Source: Microstegium vimineum (lineage: Eukaryota; Streptophyta; Magnoliopsida; Poales; Poaceae). Taken from it: a stretch of 64,000 bases of DNA. The stretch covers positions 46,737,600 through 46,801,599 of the forward strand of contig CM039122.1 in the NCBI GenBank assembly GCA_022036555.1, read 5' to 3'. Below, one piece after another: positions 1-13,262 of the stretch (its first letter is position 1; the number at the start of each line of letters is the position of its first letter). A program made the translations under genes and the position numbers. The notes beneath the pieces are model-generated. The model made no database searches, had not been told where the DNA came from, and was given only the letters and a program-made list of their open reading frames with translations.

Positions 1-2730
1 ACACGAGTAGATAGATAGGTTCTACCATAAGAAATCCAACCAACTGATGGAGTTGGACTATCTTTAGCAATAATGAGAGCTAGTGACTAGTGATCTTCCT
101 AGGACATATTTGGACGAGAGAACTAGTTCAGTGTGTGGTCGAATCGATGAAGTCCATGCCTAACGCATTGTAGATTTGTAGCTGGAAATGTTTCTATTAG
201 AACCAGCTAGAGAGAAATATTTTAGCCTTTTGACCTACACGAGGGAAGAGATAACGAGATTTTGGTGTTTTCCTAATTCTACTTCTGTTAATGAATTCAG
301 ATAGTTAGCTAAACGGTCTCTTAAAATAGTTCTAGTTCACCCGGAAACATTTCCAGATATAACATAGATTTTAAACATTTTTGTAGAGAATTTAGAGCCC
401 TACCAAATGGACATTTATTTTGGTACTTGTCCCAATTTCACATGATAATTTTAAAAACTTATCCAAAATACACTAAAGACAATCCGATTTTGTTGATACC
501 CAAACGAGATTGTACATGAATTCGGCACCAATCATTTCCTCACTCTATATAGCATGCTCTTTAGAGTAATACTAGTATATATACCATTTTGTTGTTGGAT
601 TTGTAACTGTTGGCCTTAGATATTATGGTGAAATGTAACCAATTTTGCTTTTGTTAAGCTCCAAGATATTAAGACTTAGCATATCTGGATGAGCCCACAG
701 TATTGTGTGGAGCTATGGACGGTGCATTATTAGCAACTGTAGGCCTGTAGCCATGTATGGGGATATTACGAAGATGGATCATCGTCTCTTTGTAAGCCTC
801 ATCAAAGTTATAACAGTTAGGATACCTCAACATAACATATCTTTAGTTACCTATTTACACTAATAATAAGAGAGAGATGATTTCATCATATCCATTGATG
901 ACTTTTTACTCTTTAGAAACAAGGATTATTAGAGCAACTTCAAGAGTCTCTTTATATCATTTCTTATTGATAGGAATAAAGACTTTGATGGAGAAAAAAA
1001 ACCCATCCAACTACTTTTTTAATTGGGTATTTAATATTGTCTTTCTCCATTCTGGATTTGCCTCTAGTCAAAGACGAAGAGTTAGCTCTATAGAGTACAC
1101 ACAAGATGTAGAGAAGTTATTAAAGAGTGAAAAGATATAGAGAGCAATTGTTATTCAAATTACTCTATAAATAATAAAGAGTTAGTTTAAACAAGACTCC
1201 AAATCTTTCTAAAATTTATTATATAAATCACCATTTGAAAATCCTTTTAAGGAAAATCACTTTCTATATCTTTGTATACTTCAATAGCTTCTCTATATCT
1301 TGAAGTATTCTAAAGAGCCATCCTTATTTTTCATTTTTTTTCTAGCGAGAAATCTCTATTTATATAAGACTGTTAGAGGAGTTTTTTTTTTTACCAAAGT
1401 CTCTATTTCTATAAGATATAAAAAGTGCTTTGGATCGGGTTAGTTTGGTTTAGATTCTTTGGATGGGTCATGGGATAGTAGTCATGTGGGATAGAGAGCA
1501 GGCTCTCCTCAATCCTTATCAACCTTTCAGTGAAACAAAAAACAAAAGTATATATTAAACATCTAACTGTGGGTGTTGATTATGAAAAAAATTCTATTAA
1601 AGAAAAAGACTATATTTGTTTATGCAATGGAAAATAACATTCCTCTAGTAAGAATAGTATATCTTTTTACCACATATGATAGAAAAAGAAATATACTACA
1701 ACTGGCATGTCAAATTTATGCATGCATAAAAAAATAAACCAACCCAGAGGAAGCTAAATAGGTTTCAACCATGAAAATAAAAAAGGAGCCCAAATTTAAT
1801 TAGAGCTTGTTTGGCAGCTCGGAGAAGTTTTGATTCTAGCCTGAAACGCCAGAATCCCTCACAAACGGATAGGTAGAGAAACGTTTCACTCTCGGGACAG
1901 TTTTGATTCTCACATGAAACGCCAGAATCCCTTCCAAACATGTAGGTAGAGAAACGTTTCACTAGTCTTACTTGAATCTATCCTTTTTTTTTCCTACAAG
2001 CCCGAAACGGTCGCCAAGTAATTTTGCCAGATTTCATTTGTTGCTCATGTATACTAGTGATCGTCGTTTTTCTAGTTAAACTAATTTTTAAGTGCAACAA
2101 ATTAAACACGTTGTGTTTAAGTTTATCCCCCCCCCCCCCCAATTGATTTTTTGAACAACATATTCATGTATACGACTTTGTTATGTGAAAACATTTTATA
2201 TAAATTAGAACCTAGCCTACTAGCCCTATAATTTCTCAAAGTAATTCTGATTCATCACCGTAAATGTTTCTTAAGACAATCTAGATCCAAAATGTTTCTA
2301 CGAGAATTTGGATCACTACCAAAAACTTAAAAACATCCTAAGTGGAAAGATGGTGTCATGGTGTGAATGCACAACCACACTTTAATTCTGCCACTACTAG
2401 ACTCACTTCCTAATTTAGATTTCATATTGTGTGCAATACATTGGTAGCCACAAACTTGAAAGAATGTAAATTCACAACCAAAATGAGCATTAATTTCTAT
2501 TAAACTGTACTGTAGCAATCTTGTTCCCCAAAACATAAACATAGGTACAAAAACAATAAGCTCTAGAAATCTCGAGTACAGTGGCTCCTGGAGCATCCCA
2601 CACATAGACAGCGTGGATAATACAGGGGACATGGCTTCAATTTATTGTGTTCATAACCACTAATCAGTAATCACAGTTGATGCCTTCACTGTATCTCACT
2701 CTACAATTTCATGAACTGTCCATAATGTTT
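1..2730. other. Intergenic, AT-rich; no gene recognised
   Basis: No open frame here resembles a known protein. The stretch 877-1400 has the short AT-rich look of transposon debris, with phrases such as agagcaacttcaagagtctc near 932 and a loosely inverted tcttgaagtattc near 1303, but I could not define ends. A C-run lies near 2131-2144. The part next to 2731 is the 3' flank of the YSL gene. Confidence 0.5.
1829..1965. repeat. Tandem duplication of about 75 bp
   Basis: Two adjacent diverged copies start with ttttgattct at about 1829 and 1909. Both contain gaaacgccagaatccc and then taggtagagaaacgtttcac. The flanking phrase gagcttgtttggcagctcgg at about 1803 resembles the end of a grass MITE, so this may be the inside of an eroded element. 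Confidence 0.6.
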
Positions 2731-5700
2731 CTAGCTTCCAGGCGTGAACTTCATGCAGATTGGTGGTTTAATCTTGGCGAGAGCGAGCACGGAAGACGGG
2801 AAGGTCCATATGCCGTCTCCACAGATCAAACCGGACGCAACCGCAGGCACCATGAACACAGCTTCCTTCCTGTTCATCTTGTTCCAGACAAAGACGACCA
2901 GACTCCCAACGCACATATCAATCGCGAAGCTTCCACCCACAAGGAACGGCACGGCCATCGCCATTGGCAGGGGCACGAACCTCGCGTACTTCCGCGGCAG
3001 GACGTCCCGGGCGACACTGAAGACAAACGCGAACGCGAAGAACCCAGCCGAGAGCACGAGGCAGTGCTTGGGCAGCACGGAGAAGCCCTCCACGCCAAGG
3101 ATCGCCATGTTCCGGTAGATCAGCCCGTATGGCGCCTTCCAGTAGCCGTTGGGGTTCCCGATGTCGAACGCGTTGTAGAAGAGCAAGAACGTGAGAGGCG
3201 CAATGATGCAGCCCATGGCTGTCCCTATGAACTGCGCCACAAGTAGGGACCTCGGCGATGTCATGGTCAGGTGGCCCGTCTTGAAGTCGTGCATCAGGTC
3301 CGCGGACACCATGACTAGCTGCTTCACTAAGGTGCCACCGGCAAGGCCGGCGATGACGCCACTGTCCCTGCCAGCCCAAGCTGCGAAGATGAAGAGCGCG
3401 ATCTTGCCATAGTTGTATGCCATGTTGATGTCGGTGAGCCCTGTCCCGTAGGAATTGGCGAAGCCGAGAAGAGGGGCGATGACATAGGCCACGATGACGT
3501 AGTACCACTTGATCTCCCGGAATATATGTGGGATGGTGATCGCTGAAATGACGATCAGCACTGCATATCCGGCATAAGCTGCCCAGGCGGGGAAAGACCC
3601 GTCGTTGAAGATCTCATCGCGTTGTAGATCATCAAGTGGCACCATTTCATCGCCGCCATTTGCCACTGTTCATTCAGTCAACACAACAGCAGGTTATTCA
3701 TTTTCTCATCTCTGTCGCTAGAACTGGTGTTTTTCACTTTTCTCACCTCTGTTGGTAGCACGTTTCCGGTTTAGTTGTTCATGAAGGCTCTTAATAGTGA
3801 CACCAAAGACCTTAAAGAAGTGGTAAGTACCGTCTCCCATGATCAGAGCTATGCAGAGGAAAGCCTAGAAGGCAGTAAAAAATGATACGTTTAGTGACAT
3901 TAGTGACACATGGTCTTCAATACTTTTTTTTTAAAAAAAATGTAATAACCAAGAAAGGAAGAGTTTGAAGCATATGATAGGTGAGTGACCTTGTAACCAT
4001 ATAAACCTTTCATGCTGCTTGCTGGTATATTTGCAGGGTACCACTCCCCTTTTTGTTTGCTTATGAGTGGCCACAGTATCCCCCATGACAGGATGGCACC
4101 AAGGAGGGTAGAGATGTTCACAAGGTGCGAACAAATCATCCCCGCGCCAACATATGTGAGGCTATAATCAAAAAAGAATCTGACACCCAAGAAATTGGGA
4201 ATTAGATAGGGTTGCACGCTGCAAATTAGGGAGATATTTGAAGCAGCAGAGTATATGCATATTTATTTACGTTTGCTTCCAAGCCTTCAGACCGAACGTA
4301 GGAAACTGAACAAAACCGCAAACATCACCGCCTGTGTAGAACCATTGGAAAAAACTCCATATGAAGCTGAGCCCAAAGTACTTCAAAAACCCACGGACTT
4401 GCTTCCTGTCATGGGAAGTAAATAATTTCACCTGGGTCACTAACTCATCATCAAGGGATGCTTGATCGGATCGCAACCTAAAATATCTAGCTAAGAGAGA
4501 AGTGGGGTGATGATGAAATCCATACTTTGCATTCTTGTCTCCTTGCTTGGTGTGGAAACCGTTTATGAGAACAGCAGTTGCAGTTCCACTTGGGTAAGTT
4601 AACTTGTAGTCAATAACCAAAACCTGGAAAGTGGAAATGTCTTGTAAAACGAGTAGCATTATTCATAACTGAAAACTAGCAAACTTTTCATTAGATTCGT
4701 AAACTTTGTACTCCCTCCAATCACTAATAAGTGCCATTTTCGGGTTCCTAAGTCAACCATTCTAAACTATATGTGGAGTTCAGACATTTGACAATGACAT
4801 CAATATATTTGTCTCGAACTATATATAGTTCCATATAAGAATTTTTCTCTGTTTCATAAATAGTCCATAATAGATAGTACTATCAATGTTGTATTTCAAA
4901 GACCGCTCCAATGTTCAGAACACCACTTATTTATGTATGGATGGTGGACTATGGAGAAACTACTACTGCTACCAAAAATATTTCTTATGCGTCAATGTCA
5001 AAAGAAAAGAATTAGATAAGGTATTTTAGTCTTTGGAATAATGATGAAAAACTTGTGCAGGAAATTATATACTGGGCACTCAACCTGAGTTTCCATTTTT
5101 TCCCCCCTCTAATGATAAGCTTGCCACCTTAGCTCTTGAAACGTTTGTTAACCGAACTATAAATATAGTCATATAGAAAAGAAAAACCCTGAAAAATGCC
5201 CCCTTCATTCAAAATTACTTACAAATTATAATATTTTGTCTAGCAGACGGAGAAGATGAGAAATAGAGAGACATAGCGGAACAGCACCTTTCTGAGGGGA
5301 ATCAAGCTTAGGAGCCCGGCGAAGCTGATCGCCACGAGGAACCCGGCCATCCAGCCGAATCCAGGGTCCTTGTAGCTCCCCGGCACGTTGGCCTTCGAGG
5401 CCCCGGCCAGCTCGTACGTCTTCTTGTCCAGGCCCAGCAGCGTGGAGCCGAACCCACCTGCACACACACACGTACGCGCGCGGGAATCAGCCAACGCCAA
5501 TTAACCGTACGTCACGACGGCCGTCCTAGCTGAGCGGAGCAGCTGACCGCCGAACGCGATGGAGTAGCACGCGACGGCGCAGGTCTCGATGACGCAGTTC
5601 TCCTGGCGCGTGAAGGGGCGGTGCGCGACGCCGAGGCGCTCCAGCACGCGCGTCCACCCGCGGAGCGCGAGGAACGCCATCAGCGCGGCGGAGACGTTCA

Positions 5701-5944
5701 GCGTGGGCACCAGACCCGTGGTGAGCGCGATCTTCATGACGATGACGGTGTACATGAAGCCGATCAGCAGCGCCGCCACCATGCCGCGCAGCGTCACCTG
5801 CTCCCGCCACGGCAGCACCTGCTCCTGCTCCTGCTCCTTCTCGCGCGCCGCCGCCGGGTCAGACTCCATGTCCTCAGGCAACGCCTCGTGCTTCTCGATC
5901 TCCTCGTCGTCCGCGGCTGCGGCACCGTTCTTCGCGCGATCCAT
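2731..5944 (-). CDS. Yellow stripe-like (YSL) metal-nicotianamine transporter, OPT family
   Basis: Six exons on the minus strand: 5944-5548, 5457-5288, 4623-4271, 4179-3990, 3864-3747, 3665-2731. All introns are GT-AG and the phases match, giving 720 aa with no break, within the usual YSL length (about 670-720). The acidic N-terminus is followed by WREQVTLRGMVAALLIGF, the entry to the first membrane segments. Family landmarks are ACYSIAFGGGFGSTLLGL across the exon 1/2 junction, IDYKLTYPSGTATAVLINGF in exon 3, VQFPTFGLKAWKQT into exon 4, and DMCVGSLVVFVWNKMNRK and LALAKIKPPICMKF near the end. YSL proteins are polytopic membrane symporters moving Fe, Cu or Zn chelated by nicotianamine or phytosiderophores. 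I chose the start at 5944, where the typical acidic N-terminus begins; an in-frame ATG at 5980 is an alternative. Which YSL paralogue this is, and its metal and membrane, cannot be told from sequence. Confidence 0.95.
4709..4860. repeat. Stowaway-like MITE fragment in YSL intron 2
   Basis: The sequence actccctccaatcactaat at about 4710 is the usual left end of a Stowaway-type MITE. No matching right end with ggagggagt was found, so it is truncated or diverged. It lies inside the 664-bp intron between exons 2 and 3. Confidence 0.4.
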
Positions 5945-6752
5945 GGCGGCTAAACCTCGATCGCTTGATACCTGTCTCAAGAGAAGTGTAGAGGCCGATG
6001 ATGATTACAAGCGCAACCCCAAGCGGGTGAGCTGCATCAGTAGAAGATGGTGAGGTTGAGATGTCAATTGATTCCGGGATTTATATAGACAAATCCTTCA
6101 GCTGAATGTCAACTATGCCATCTCACTTAGAATAACTCGTTATCTAAAAAATCTCACTTAATTATAATCACTAGTCCAAATCCTGAAGTATTTTCGTCGT
6201 AGAGAAATACTAAGAAGTTTTCAAGTCGTCGCGTTATTAGCTGTCGAGAGAGTTGTTAGGGGAAGAAGGATAGCGACTTCAGCGAGTTCATCGGTGGCAG
6301 CATTTTTCTTGCCGTCATGTCTGTGTTACTGTGTATATAGTTCATGTAAGACAAATTGATGGAATGATGACTTCTTTTGAATCAAATTTATCGGGGAATC
6401 TTGTCCTGTTACGCTTACGCGTTAGGCCAGTACTCATATGTGCTAGGTGCTGTTAAAAATAAAATAAAATAATAAATGCTATGTTCTTGTGTATATTCTA
6501 CAAAATGAAATCTGAAATTTGTCCAAATATAAAGAGCCTAGACCAACTTTTGTAGCAGGTATAATAGGATACTAATCCATTCTTTCTAAATTGTAAATAG
6601 TTCTAACTTTTTTGGGTACATAGATTTTGGAGAAAATCCTTAAATACCCTTGAAATACATACTCTTCCCTTATGCGTGCCATTGAAAATTACGTGTTCCT
6701 TCATTGTCATTGGTTTGTAATTTAGTTCCCCTATTACGTGCCCCTATTGTTG
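5945..6752. other. 5' flank and probable promoter of the YSL gene
   Basis: This is the upstream side of the minus-strand YSL gene. No other gene is seen. I could not point to a convincing iron-deficiency element. The first gypsy element begins about 810 bp upstream of the chosen start codon. Confidence 0.5.
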
Positions 6753-6757
6753 GTTTT

Positions 6758-8145
6758 TGTTAACACCGGATTTTTGCACAATGACAAGTGGGCCAGTGCA
6801 CGATGATTCGGCAAAGGTAGATGCCCAGAAGCGTTCGGCAAAATCCGTGCGGTCGATTAATTATCAGATTCGGCAGTCGATTGCAATCGGTTAGTCAGAA
6901 GAAGGGCGGTTTTCACCGGAGCGATAAAGGCGGCAAGTGAGAGCCGAATTAGTAACTATGGTTGCGATAATTAAGGCAAAGAGGATTCCGAAGGAAACCA
7001 AAGTCAAAATATTGTATTTCTTCCTTTAATATTCTGTAACTGTGTCCTCTTAGGACTCATGTTATAGCCAGGGTATAAATATAAGCCCTTAGCTATTGTA
7101 AAAGGTGTTCACAACCAAATCAATACAACCGGCCTCGTGCCAACTTCGAATCCTTTGCCGTGTCGTCGAGTTCTTCGAGAGGAATCATCGATCCGTCGAC
7201 CTCCGTAAGTCTTGACAACCTTGTTATCATGTCTAGTATCATGCGGTGGATTTAGATATTGATGCAAGTAGTCTTATTTATTATCAATGATCGTGCGGCA
7301 GATCTTTGTTTAATAATCAAGAGGTCTTCGCTTGTGTTTTGCTTATGAGTAGATGTCGTGCGACGGATGTTTGCTTGTATGCTTAGCAAAAGCAAGATAG
7401 TTATCGGCTCATGTAGATTTGGCAAGATCTATTGGGTTTATTAAGTTATCGTGTTGCACGTTTTATATAATCTTTACATATTTGCAAACACTCTTTTGCC
7501 CAATCTAGATTGATACGGTTCGGCTCTTGTTAGTTTATATAGATCTATCTATGTTACAATGAGTTACTTTTATGTCGTTTCTATAAATATATCTTATATC
7601 TATAAATAGCCGAATTAGTTTGAATCTAGATTGTTACGTGTTGTGGGTTCATGCATGCTATCTATGTTTAAGCTTTGATGACGCTAGGTATCGTGCGGCA
7701 GATGCAGGCTTTAGATTAGTTTAATCATGTTTGCTTACGTGTTTCCTTCATCATGGACCCCAATTCGGCTGATTGTCGAGCTTGATTATTCTTCAATCCA
7801 TATTCAACCATGATTCGTTTGTACGTACTTTTCCCATACACGCGCATTCGGCAATCATTAGTTTACGTGCTTTCTGTCTGTTTTAGCCGAATGTTCCATA
7901 AAACCTGTTGGCAGATAGCTTTCATAGTTGTATGTCGTTGTAAGTGGCTTCAAGGCCGTACATATGGAACTGTCTGGTATTATCCGACATGTTCCAGTTT
8001 ATATCTAATGACTTTCATCCCTTGTTAGTTTCAGGTCAAACTGACTGGCACGTTTTCGGTTCTTGAAGCACCCGAGCACCCGATTGAAGTCACGCTTTGC
8101 GGCTTGCTGTATGTGAGACACAGTACGTCACTTTTTGTGTCAACA
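6758..8145 (+). repeat. 5' LTR of the first gypsy element
   Basis: 1388 bp, TG...CA ends, matching 19393-20768 along its length. The element-internal sequence starts at 8146 with cactttttggcacgctggtg, where the primer-binding site is expected; I could not assign the tRNA. Confidence 0.93.
7074..7081 (+). promoter_or_regulatory. TATA box of the 5' LTR promoter
   Basis: TATAAATA within gggtataaatataagccc, repeated at 19709-19716 in the 3' LTR. It is the best candidate for the U3/R promoter of the element. Confidence 0.6.
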
Positions 8146-8181
8146 CACTTTTTGGCACGCTGGTGGGACCAACACCTCAAG

Positions 8182-10392
8182 ATGGTTGAAATCGACAACA
8201 ACGTGGTTCTGAACGTAACTATGGATGAATTGCCGACAGACATGAGGAGTCTGATCCAGCAGGCATGTGACGAGTTTTAGAGCAAATGCTTGATGTATTT
8301 CTCAAAGAACAAAAGAAACAATGTTATCCAGAAACAGGCGCTCCCGAGAACCCTCCTTCCGAATCAATCTGATAACACGGATGAGGAGGAAGAGCACATA
8401 TTCGGTGCCGTGATCTATAAAGCTATGAGTGAAACTATGACAAATAATCACTCAGCTTTCCTGAATACTTTTTGCCAGATCATGGTCAGCACGTTCGGGC
8501 CAGCCACCGACAAGCTCTTTGAGGAGAGTCATGGCCCGATACATGGGGCAACACTGTTCCCCGTGCCCAAGTATCAGGAGAAGACCGCTGAGGAAGGAGG
8601 GGTGGCTGACATGGCCCAAGCCAGGATGGAGTCTCACCAGAAGCAGTAATATCCCGTGACTTACGGTCAGCTTGCGTTTGACATGTCAGGGAACGTCCCG
8701 CATTCGGCTCACAAGATATCCCCAATAGCAAACAGACTGCAAAAGAGCGTGTATGGGCAGGGGTATCAAGAATTTTCCGATTACAGCGCCATTAATGCTC
8801 TCCCGAATCCTGGATACGGGGACCCAGCAGGGCTGCCATTTGAAGGGCACACGCGTGGGGCTCAGAATTCCAGTGTCGACCTAATCATGGATAGGATGAT
8901 GAACATGATGAAGAATCAGTTTGGCTTGAAGCCAAAGAACCAGTTGTACGCATACCAGTCCCCTTATCCAGAATGGTACAACCGGGTGGCTCTTCCCCCA
9001 AGGGTTAAAGCCCCGACAGATTTGACCAAGTTTTCAGGCCAGGATGACACCAACACTATAGAACACATCAGCCGATACTTGATACAGATGGGGGAAGCAT
9101 CTACAGATGATGCTTGGAAGATTCGGTATTTCCCTATGTCCCTGACAGGGCCAGCTTTCACATGGTTCACATCTCTCCCAGCGAACTCCATCATGAGCTG
9201 GGCAGACCTGGAACAGAAATTCCACGCATATTTCTTTAGAGGCACCAATGAGAAGAAGCTAGTTGATCTGATGAGCTTGAGACAGAATCCTAACGAGACG
9301 CCCCAGGAATACCTCCGCAGGTTCAGAGAGACCAAAAATCTCTACTACTCTCTAAACTTACCGGATGACCAGTTGTCAGGTATGGTAATGGCAGGCATGC
9401 AGCCGAATGTCAGAGAGAAGCTGTTTGGCTTAGACTTCGATGACCTTGGTCAGCTTTCGCAGCGACTAGCAGTGATGAATAACCAAGCTCAGGGGTTCAG
9501 AAGGGATAACCGTTTCCAAAAAGGTGATATAGCTGGTGCGGTGTATCAGAGTTTCTTGGAGGAGACAACGAAGTTTGAAGATGAGGATGAAGTCGCTGCG
9601 GCCGAGCTGGTCTGGGCAAAAGAGTCAACTCAAGTCAATCAGCGATGGTTGAGGCAGCAGAAGGGCACTTACGACTTTGATGTATCCAAATCAGACAAAA
9701 TGTTTGAGCTATTGTTCAAGGAAGGATGCATCAAGCTGCCTGAAGGGCATCCCATGCTGCGTCCTGAAGGAGTAAAGGATAAAAGGTTTTGCGGTTACCA
9801 CAACACTAGTTCCCATGCCATCAACGATTGTCGGGTGTTCAGAATGAAAATCCAGAAAGCTATTCAGGAAGGACATTTGAAGTTTGACGGCAAGATGAAG
9901 ATTGACGCTAACCCTTTTGCACAAAACACAGTATCTTTCTCTATTAATATGGTTGATGCGGAAGACTCCAAGGGCAAGAGCGAGATGAAAGTGCTGACCT
10001 CAGATAGAGCGAAAAAGACTAGTGCTGTTGACCCTGATCGGCAGATTACAGAAAAGGAGCTTCGGCAACGAGGACAGTTCCAAAGTAGTCGAACTGAAGG
10101 AGGGGAAGCTTCCAAACCCAAGGTCACAACGCGGATCCTGTTAAACAAGTGGCAACGGGAGCGAGAGTGGCATCAGAGGCGGATGCATCACGAAGAGTAG
10201 AGGTTCATAGAGGAATGTCAGAGGCATGAGGAAGAAGTGTATCAGAGGGAACGAGAGCGCTTGAGAGAGCAGGAGCAGTCTCATTGGGGATGCTCGTTTT
10301 TCAAACACTGTTGGAATGAAAGCCTAAAGCTGCCTACTAGAGATAATTGCCCCGAATGCAGTGATCGGTATTCTGGGTATAGGCAGTCCTAG
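8182..10392 (+). pseudogene. gag of the first gypsy element, broken
   Basis: The frame opens at the ATG at 8182 just after the 5' LTR. In-frame stops lie at 8278, 8647, 10198 and 10390. The stretch 8656-10200 is the longest open part (514 codons) and holds the retrotransposon gag domain, seen in YFPMSLTGPAFTWFTSLP and the following WADLEQKFHAYFFRG. A cysteine cluster (CSFFKHCWNE, then CPECS) at about 10290-10360 may be a nucleic-acid-binding knuckle. An early frameshift near 8278 is likely, because another frame reads sensibly there. No full Gag can be made as it stands. Confidence 0.85.
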
Positions 10393-11395
10393 GTCAACCG
10401 TCGTCCGGTCCATAAAAGACTTGGAGCACGTGCTCTTGGGGACGATCGGCGTTTAAAAATAAGCAACTCAGAGGATCGGCAAGGTAAGAGGTTTGCCGAT
10501 CGAGAGTGGGTTCGTTCTAATGAGCGAGAGCACCGAGAGTATGCATGGCAGAACGGGCAGTGGTGTCCACCAGGGCTGAAGAAAAGCCAGAAAAGGAGAG
10601 TGCAACGTTTGAGGAATAGAGAACTAGCACAAGTAACTACCGAACAGAAGCCGACATGGCGCCCTAAGGGAAGACCCCATGGACACAACTGTTCGGCTGA
10701 TACGTACATGGCCTTCTTCATTCCATCAGAATTTATAGCTCCCGAAGGTCAAGATATCCGAGAGGAAGTGTCTTCAGACGATGATGAGGGTGAGTATCAG
10801 AACCTGATGGCCCAGCTCGTCCTGACTCAACAAGCAGTGTTCGAAAAACCAGCTAGACATCGACACTTGAAGGCGCTTTACGTGAAGGGGTACATCAATG
10901 GCAAGCTCCTGACTAAGATGTTGATTGATGGAGGAGCTTCCATCAATATCATGCCGTATACTACCTTCAGAAAGCTCGGAATGACCAATGAGGAACTGTT
11001 GAAGACCGATTTGGTACTCAGAGACTTTGTTGGCAACCTTTCGACACTCAGGGGGCGGTGCACGTCGAATTGATGATTGGGTCCAAGACTCTGATCACTA
11101 CCTTCTTTGTCATAGACAGCAAAGGGGCATATAGCCTACTACTGGGGAGGGATTGGATCCATGCTAACTGCTGCATACCTTCAACCATGCATCAGGCTCT
11201 CATTCAGTGGGTTGGAGATGATGTGGAGGTTGTTCAGGCCGATGATTCGGTAAGTGTTGCTGTCACGGAGTCTGTCTACTGGGAGTATGATGGATTTGAT
11301 TGTTTCTCCGGAAAGATTTGGGGAGAAGGTCCTGTGAATGTCTCGGGCAAGGGCCAACAGCTGATCCAAGCAATCGGCTCTGAGAGTAATTTTTA
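10393..11395 (+). pseudogene. Protease region of the first gypsy element, frameshifted
   Basis: The gag frame goes on and reaches an aspartic protease core, MLIDGGASINIMPYTTFRKL, near 10918-10980, with DGGAS in place of the common DTGAS. That frame ends at 11073 after a shift near 11050; the next frame (11058-11395) carries FFVIDSKGAYSLLLGRDWIH, the C-terminal half of the protease fold. The domain is therefore split over two frames. Confidence 0.8.
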
Positions 11396-12517
11396 ATGGG
11401 GAACACGATCGATGATAGCGAAGGGAAGCTGGGACGCGGCTTCATGTCGGCCGATAAGCTAGAGGAGATAAATGTTGGTGATGATGATAGACCAAGGATG
11501 ATGTTTATCAGTGCAAATTTAGACCAGGAGCATAGGCTGAAATTGATAGACCTGCTAAAAGAATTTAAAGATTGTTTTGCTTGGGATTATACAGAGATGC
11601 CCGGACTGGATCGTTCCATCATTAAGCATAAATTGCCGATCAAGCCAGGATACCGTCCTTGCAAGCAACCTCCTCGAAAGATTTACAAAGCGGAGGTATT
11701 GACCAATGTGAAGAAGAAAGTTGAAAGATTATTGGAGGCAAACTTCATTCGGCCATGCAGATATGCAGATTGGGTTTCAAACATAGTCCCAGTATACAAG
11801 AAGAATGGAAAGATGAGGGTCTGCATTGATTTTAGAAATCTCAACAAGGCTACTCCCATGGATGGTTACCCAATGTCAGTTGCCGATCTACTCGTCGATG
11901 CATCGGCTGGTTACGAAGTCATCAGCTTCATGGATGGTAATGCCGGTTATAACCAGATCTTCATGGCAATAGAGGATATTTCAAAAACAGCCTTCAGGTG
12001 TCCTGGTCATATTGGTTTGTTTGAATGGATTGTCATGACTTTTGGTTTGAAGAATGCCGGTGCAACCTATCAAAGAGATATGAACTACATTTTTCATGAG
12101 TTGATCGGCAAGATTGTAGAAATCTACATTGATGACGTGGTAGTTAAGTCTAGGAACCATGAGGGTCATTTGACCGATTTGAGGAAAACCTTGGAATGCA
12201 CTAGGAAACATGGTTTGAGGATGAACCCGAATAAGTGTGCCTTTGGAGTCTCGGCTGGTGAGTTTTTAGGCTTTCTAGTCCATAAAGGAGGGATCGAAGT
12301 TGGCAAGAAGAGCATGGAAGCAATGGACAAGGTGGTACCTCCAACCAATCTCACGGAGTTACAATCGTTGTTGGGCAAGATTAATTTTGTGAGAAGATTC
12401 ATCTCTAACTTGTCAGAAAGAGTGTTACCTTTCTCTCCGCTATTGAAGCTTAAGAAGGATCAAGAGTTCGTGTGGACGTATAACAGAGGGCTTTCAATGA
12501 AATCAAAGAGTACATGA
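11396..12517 (+). pseudogene. Reverse transcriptase of the first gypsy element
   Basis: 373 codons open, in a third frame. It contains KKNGKMRVCIDFRNLNKATP, the LKNAGATYQRDMN region and the catalytic YIDDVVVKS, and then FLGFLVHKGGIEV. This is a full gypsy RT core, but it is cut from the protease upstream and the RNase H downstream by frame changes, so it counts as part of a dead polyprotein. Confidence 0.88.
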
Positions 12518-13262
12518 AGGCACCACCCGTATTGGTACCTCCGCAGCTTGACAAGCTGTTTAAGTTGTACGTGGCGGCCGACAACCTGACGATAGGGTCG
12601 GCCCTCATGCAAGAGTTCAAAGGAAAAGAAATAGTAATAGCTTACCTTAGCCAAAAACTACTAGATCCAGAGACAAGGTATTTGGCTATAGAAAAGCTTT
12701 GCATATGTGTGTTTTATTCATGTACTAAGCTTTGGCATCATCTGTTAAATGTCGAATGTGTGGTAGTTTCTGAGTTCGATGTGATAAAGCACATGTTATT
12801 GATGCCAATTTTAAATGGGAGAATCGACAAATGGATTTTAGCTCTGTCAGAATTTGATTTAAGGTATGAATCGACAAAAGCAGTAAAGGGTCAGGTTATT
12901 GCTAATTTGTTTACCCAACACCGTGATCCCTCTGCTGACATGGTAACCATTGTACCATGGACTTTGTTTTTTATGGTTCATCTTGTAGCAAAGGTGGTGG
13001 AGCCGGTGTTCTCTTGATTTCTCCCAAAGGTTTGACCTTTGAGTATGCCATCCTTATCGATTCCTTGGTTACTAACAATCAAGAAAAATATGAGGCATTG
13101 CTTAGAGGGCTCCGACTGCTTGTTGAGGTAAGGGCAGTTGTTGTTGAGGTTTTCGGGGATTCTGAGCTGGTAATTAACCAACTGATCGGCCAATATGAAT
13201 GCAAGAGTGATATGTTAAAGGGATATTATGAAGAGTGCCGAGAGCTTCTAAAGAGTTTCTAG
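12514..13262 (+). pseudogene. Tandem RNase H domains of the first gypsy element
   Basis: First domain 12514-13017: RT-linked RNase H with LYVAADNLTIGSALMQE and AYLSQKLLDPETRYLAIEKL. Second domain from about 12957 in another frame: FYGSSCSKGGGAGVLLISP, LRGLRLLVEVRAV and GDSELVINQL, typical of the extra RNase H known from the Tat group. A frame change separates them, and a TAG at 13260 ends the second. Confidence 0.83.

Noticed and set aside
2677..3508. Plus-strand and other minus-strand frames over the YSL last exon
   Set aside because: Shadows of the YSL coding exon, which alone shows a conserved transporter sequence.
8146..8170. Named tRNA primer site of the first element
   Set aside because: A site starting TGGCACGC lies where expected, but I could not match it with certainty to a tRNA 3' end.
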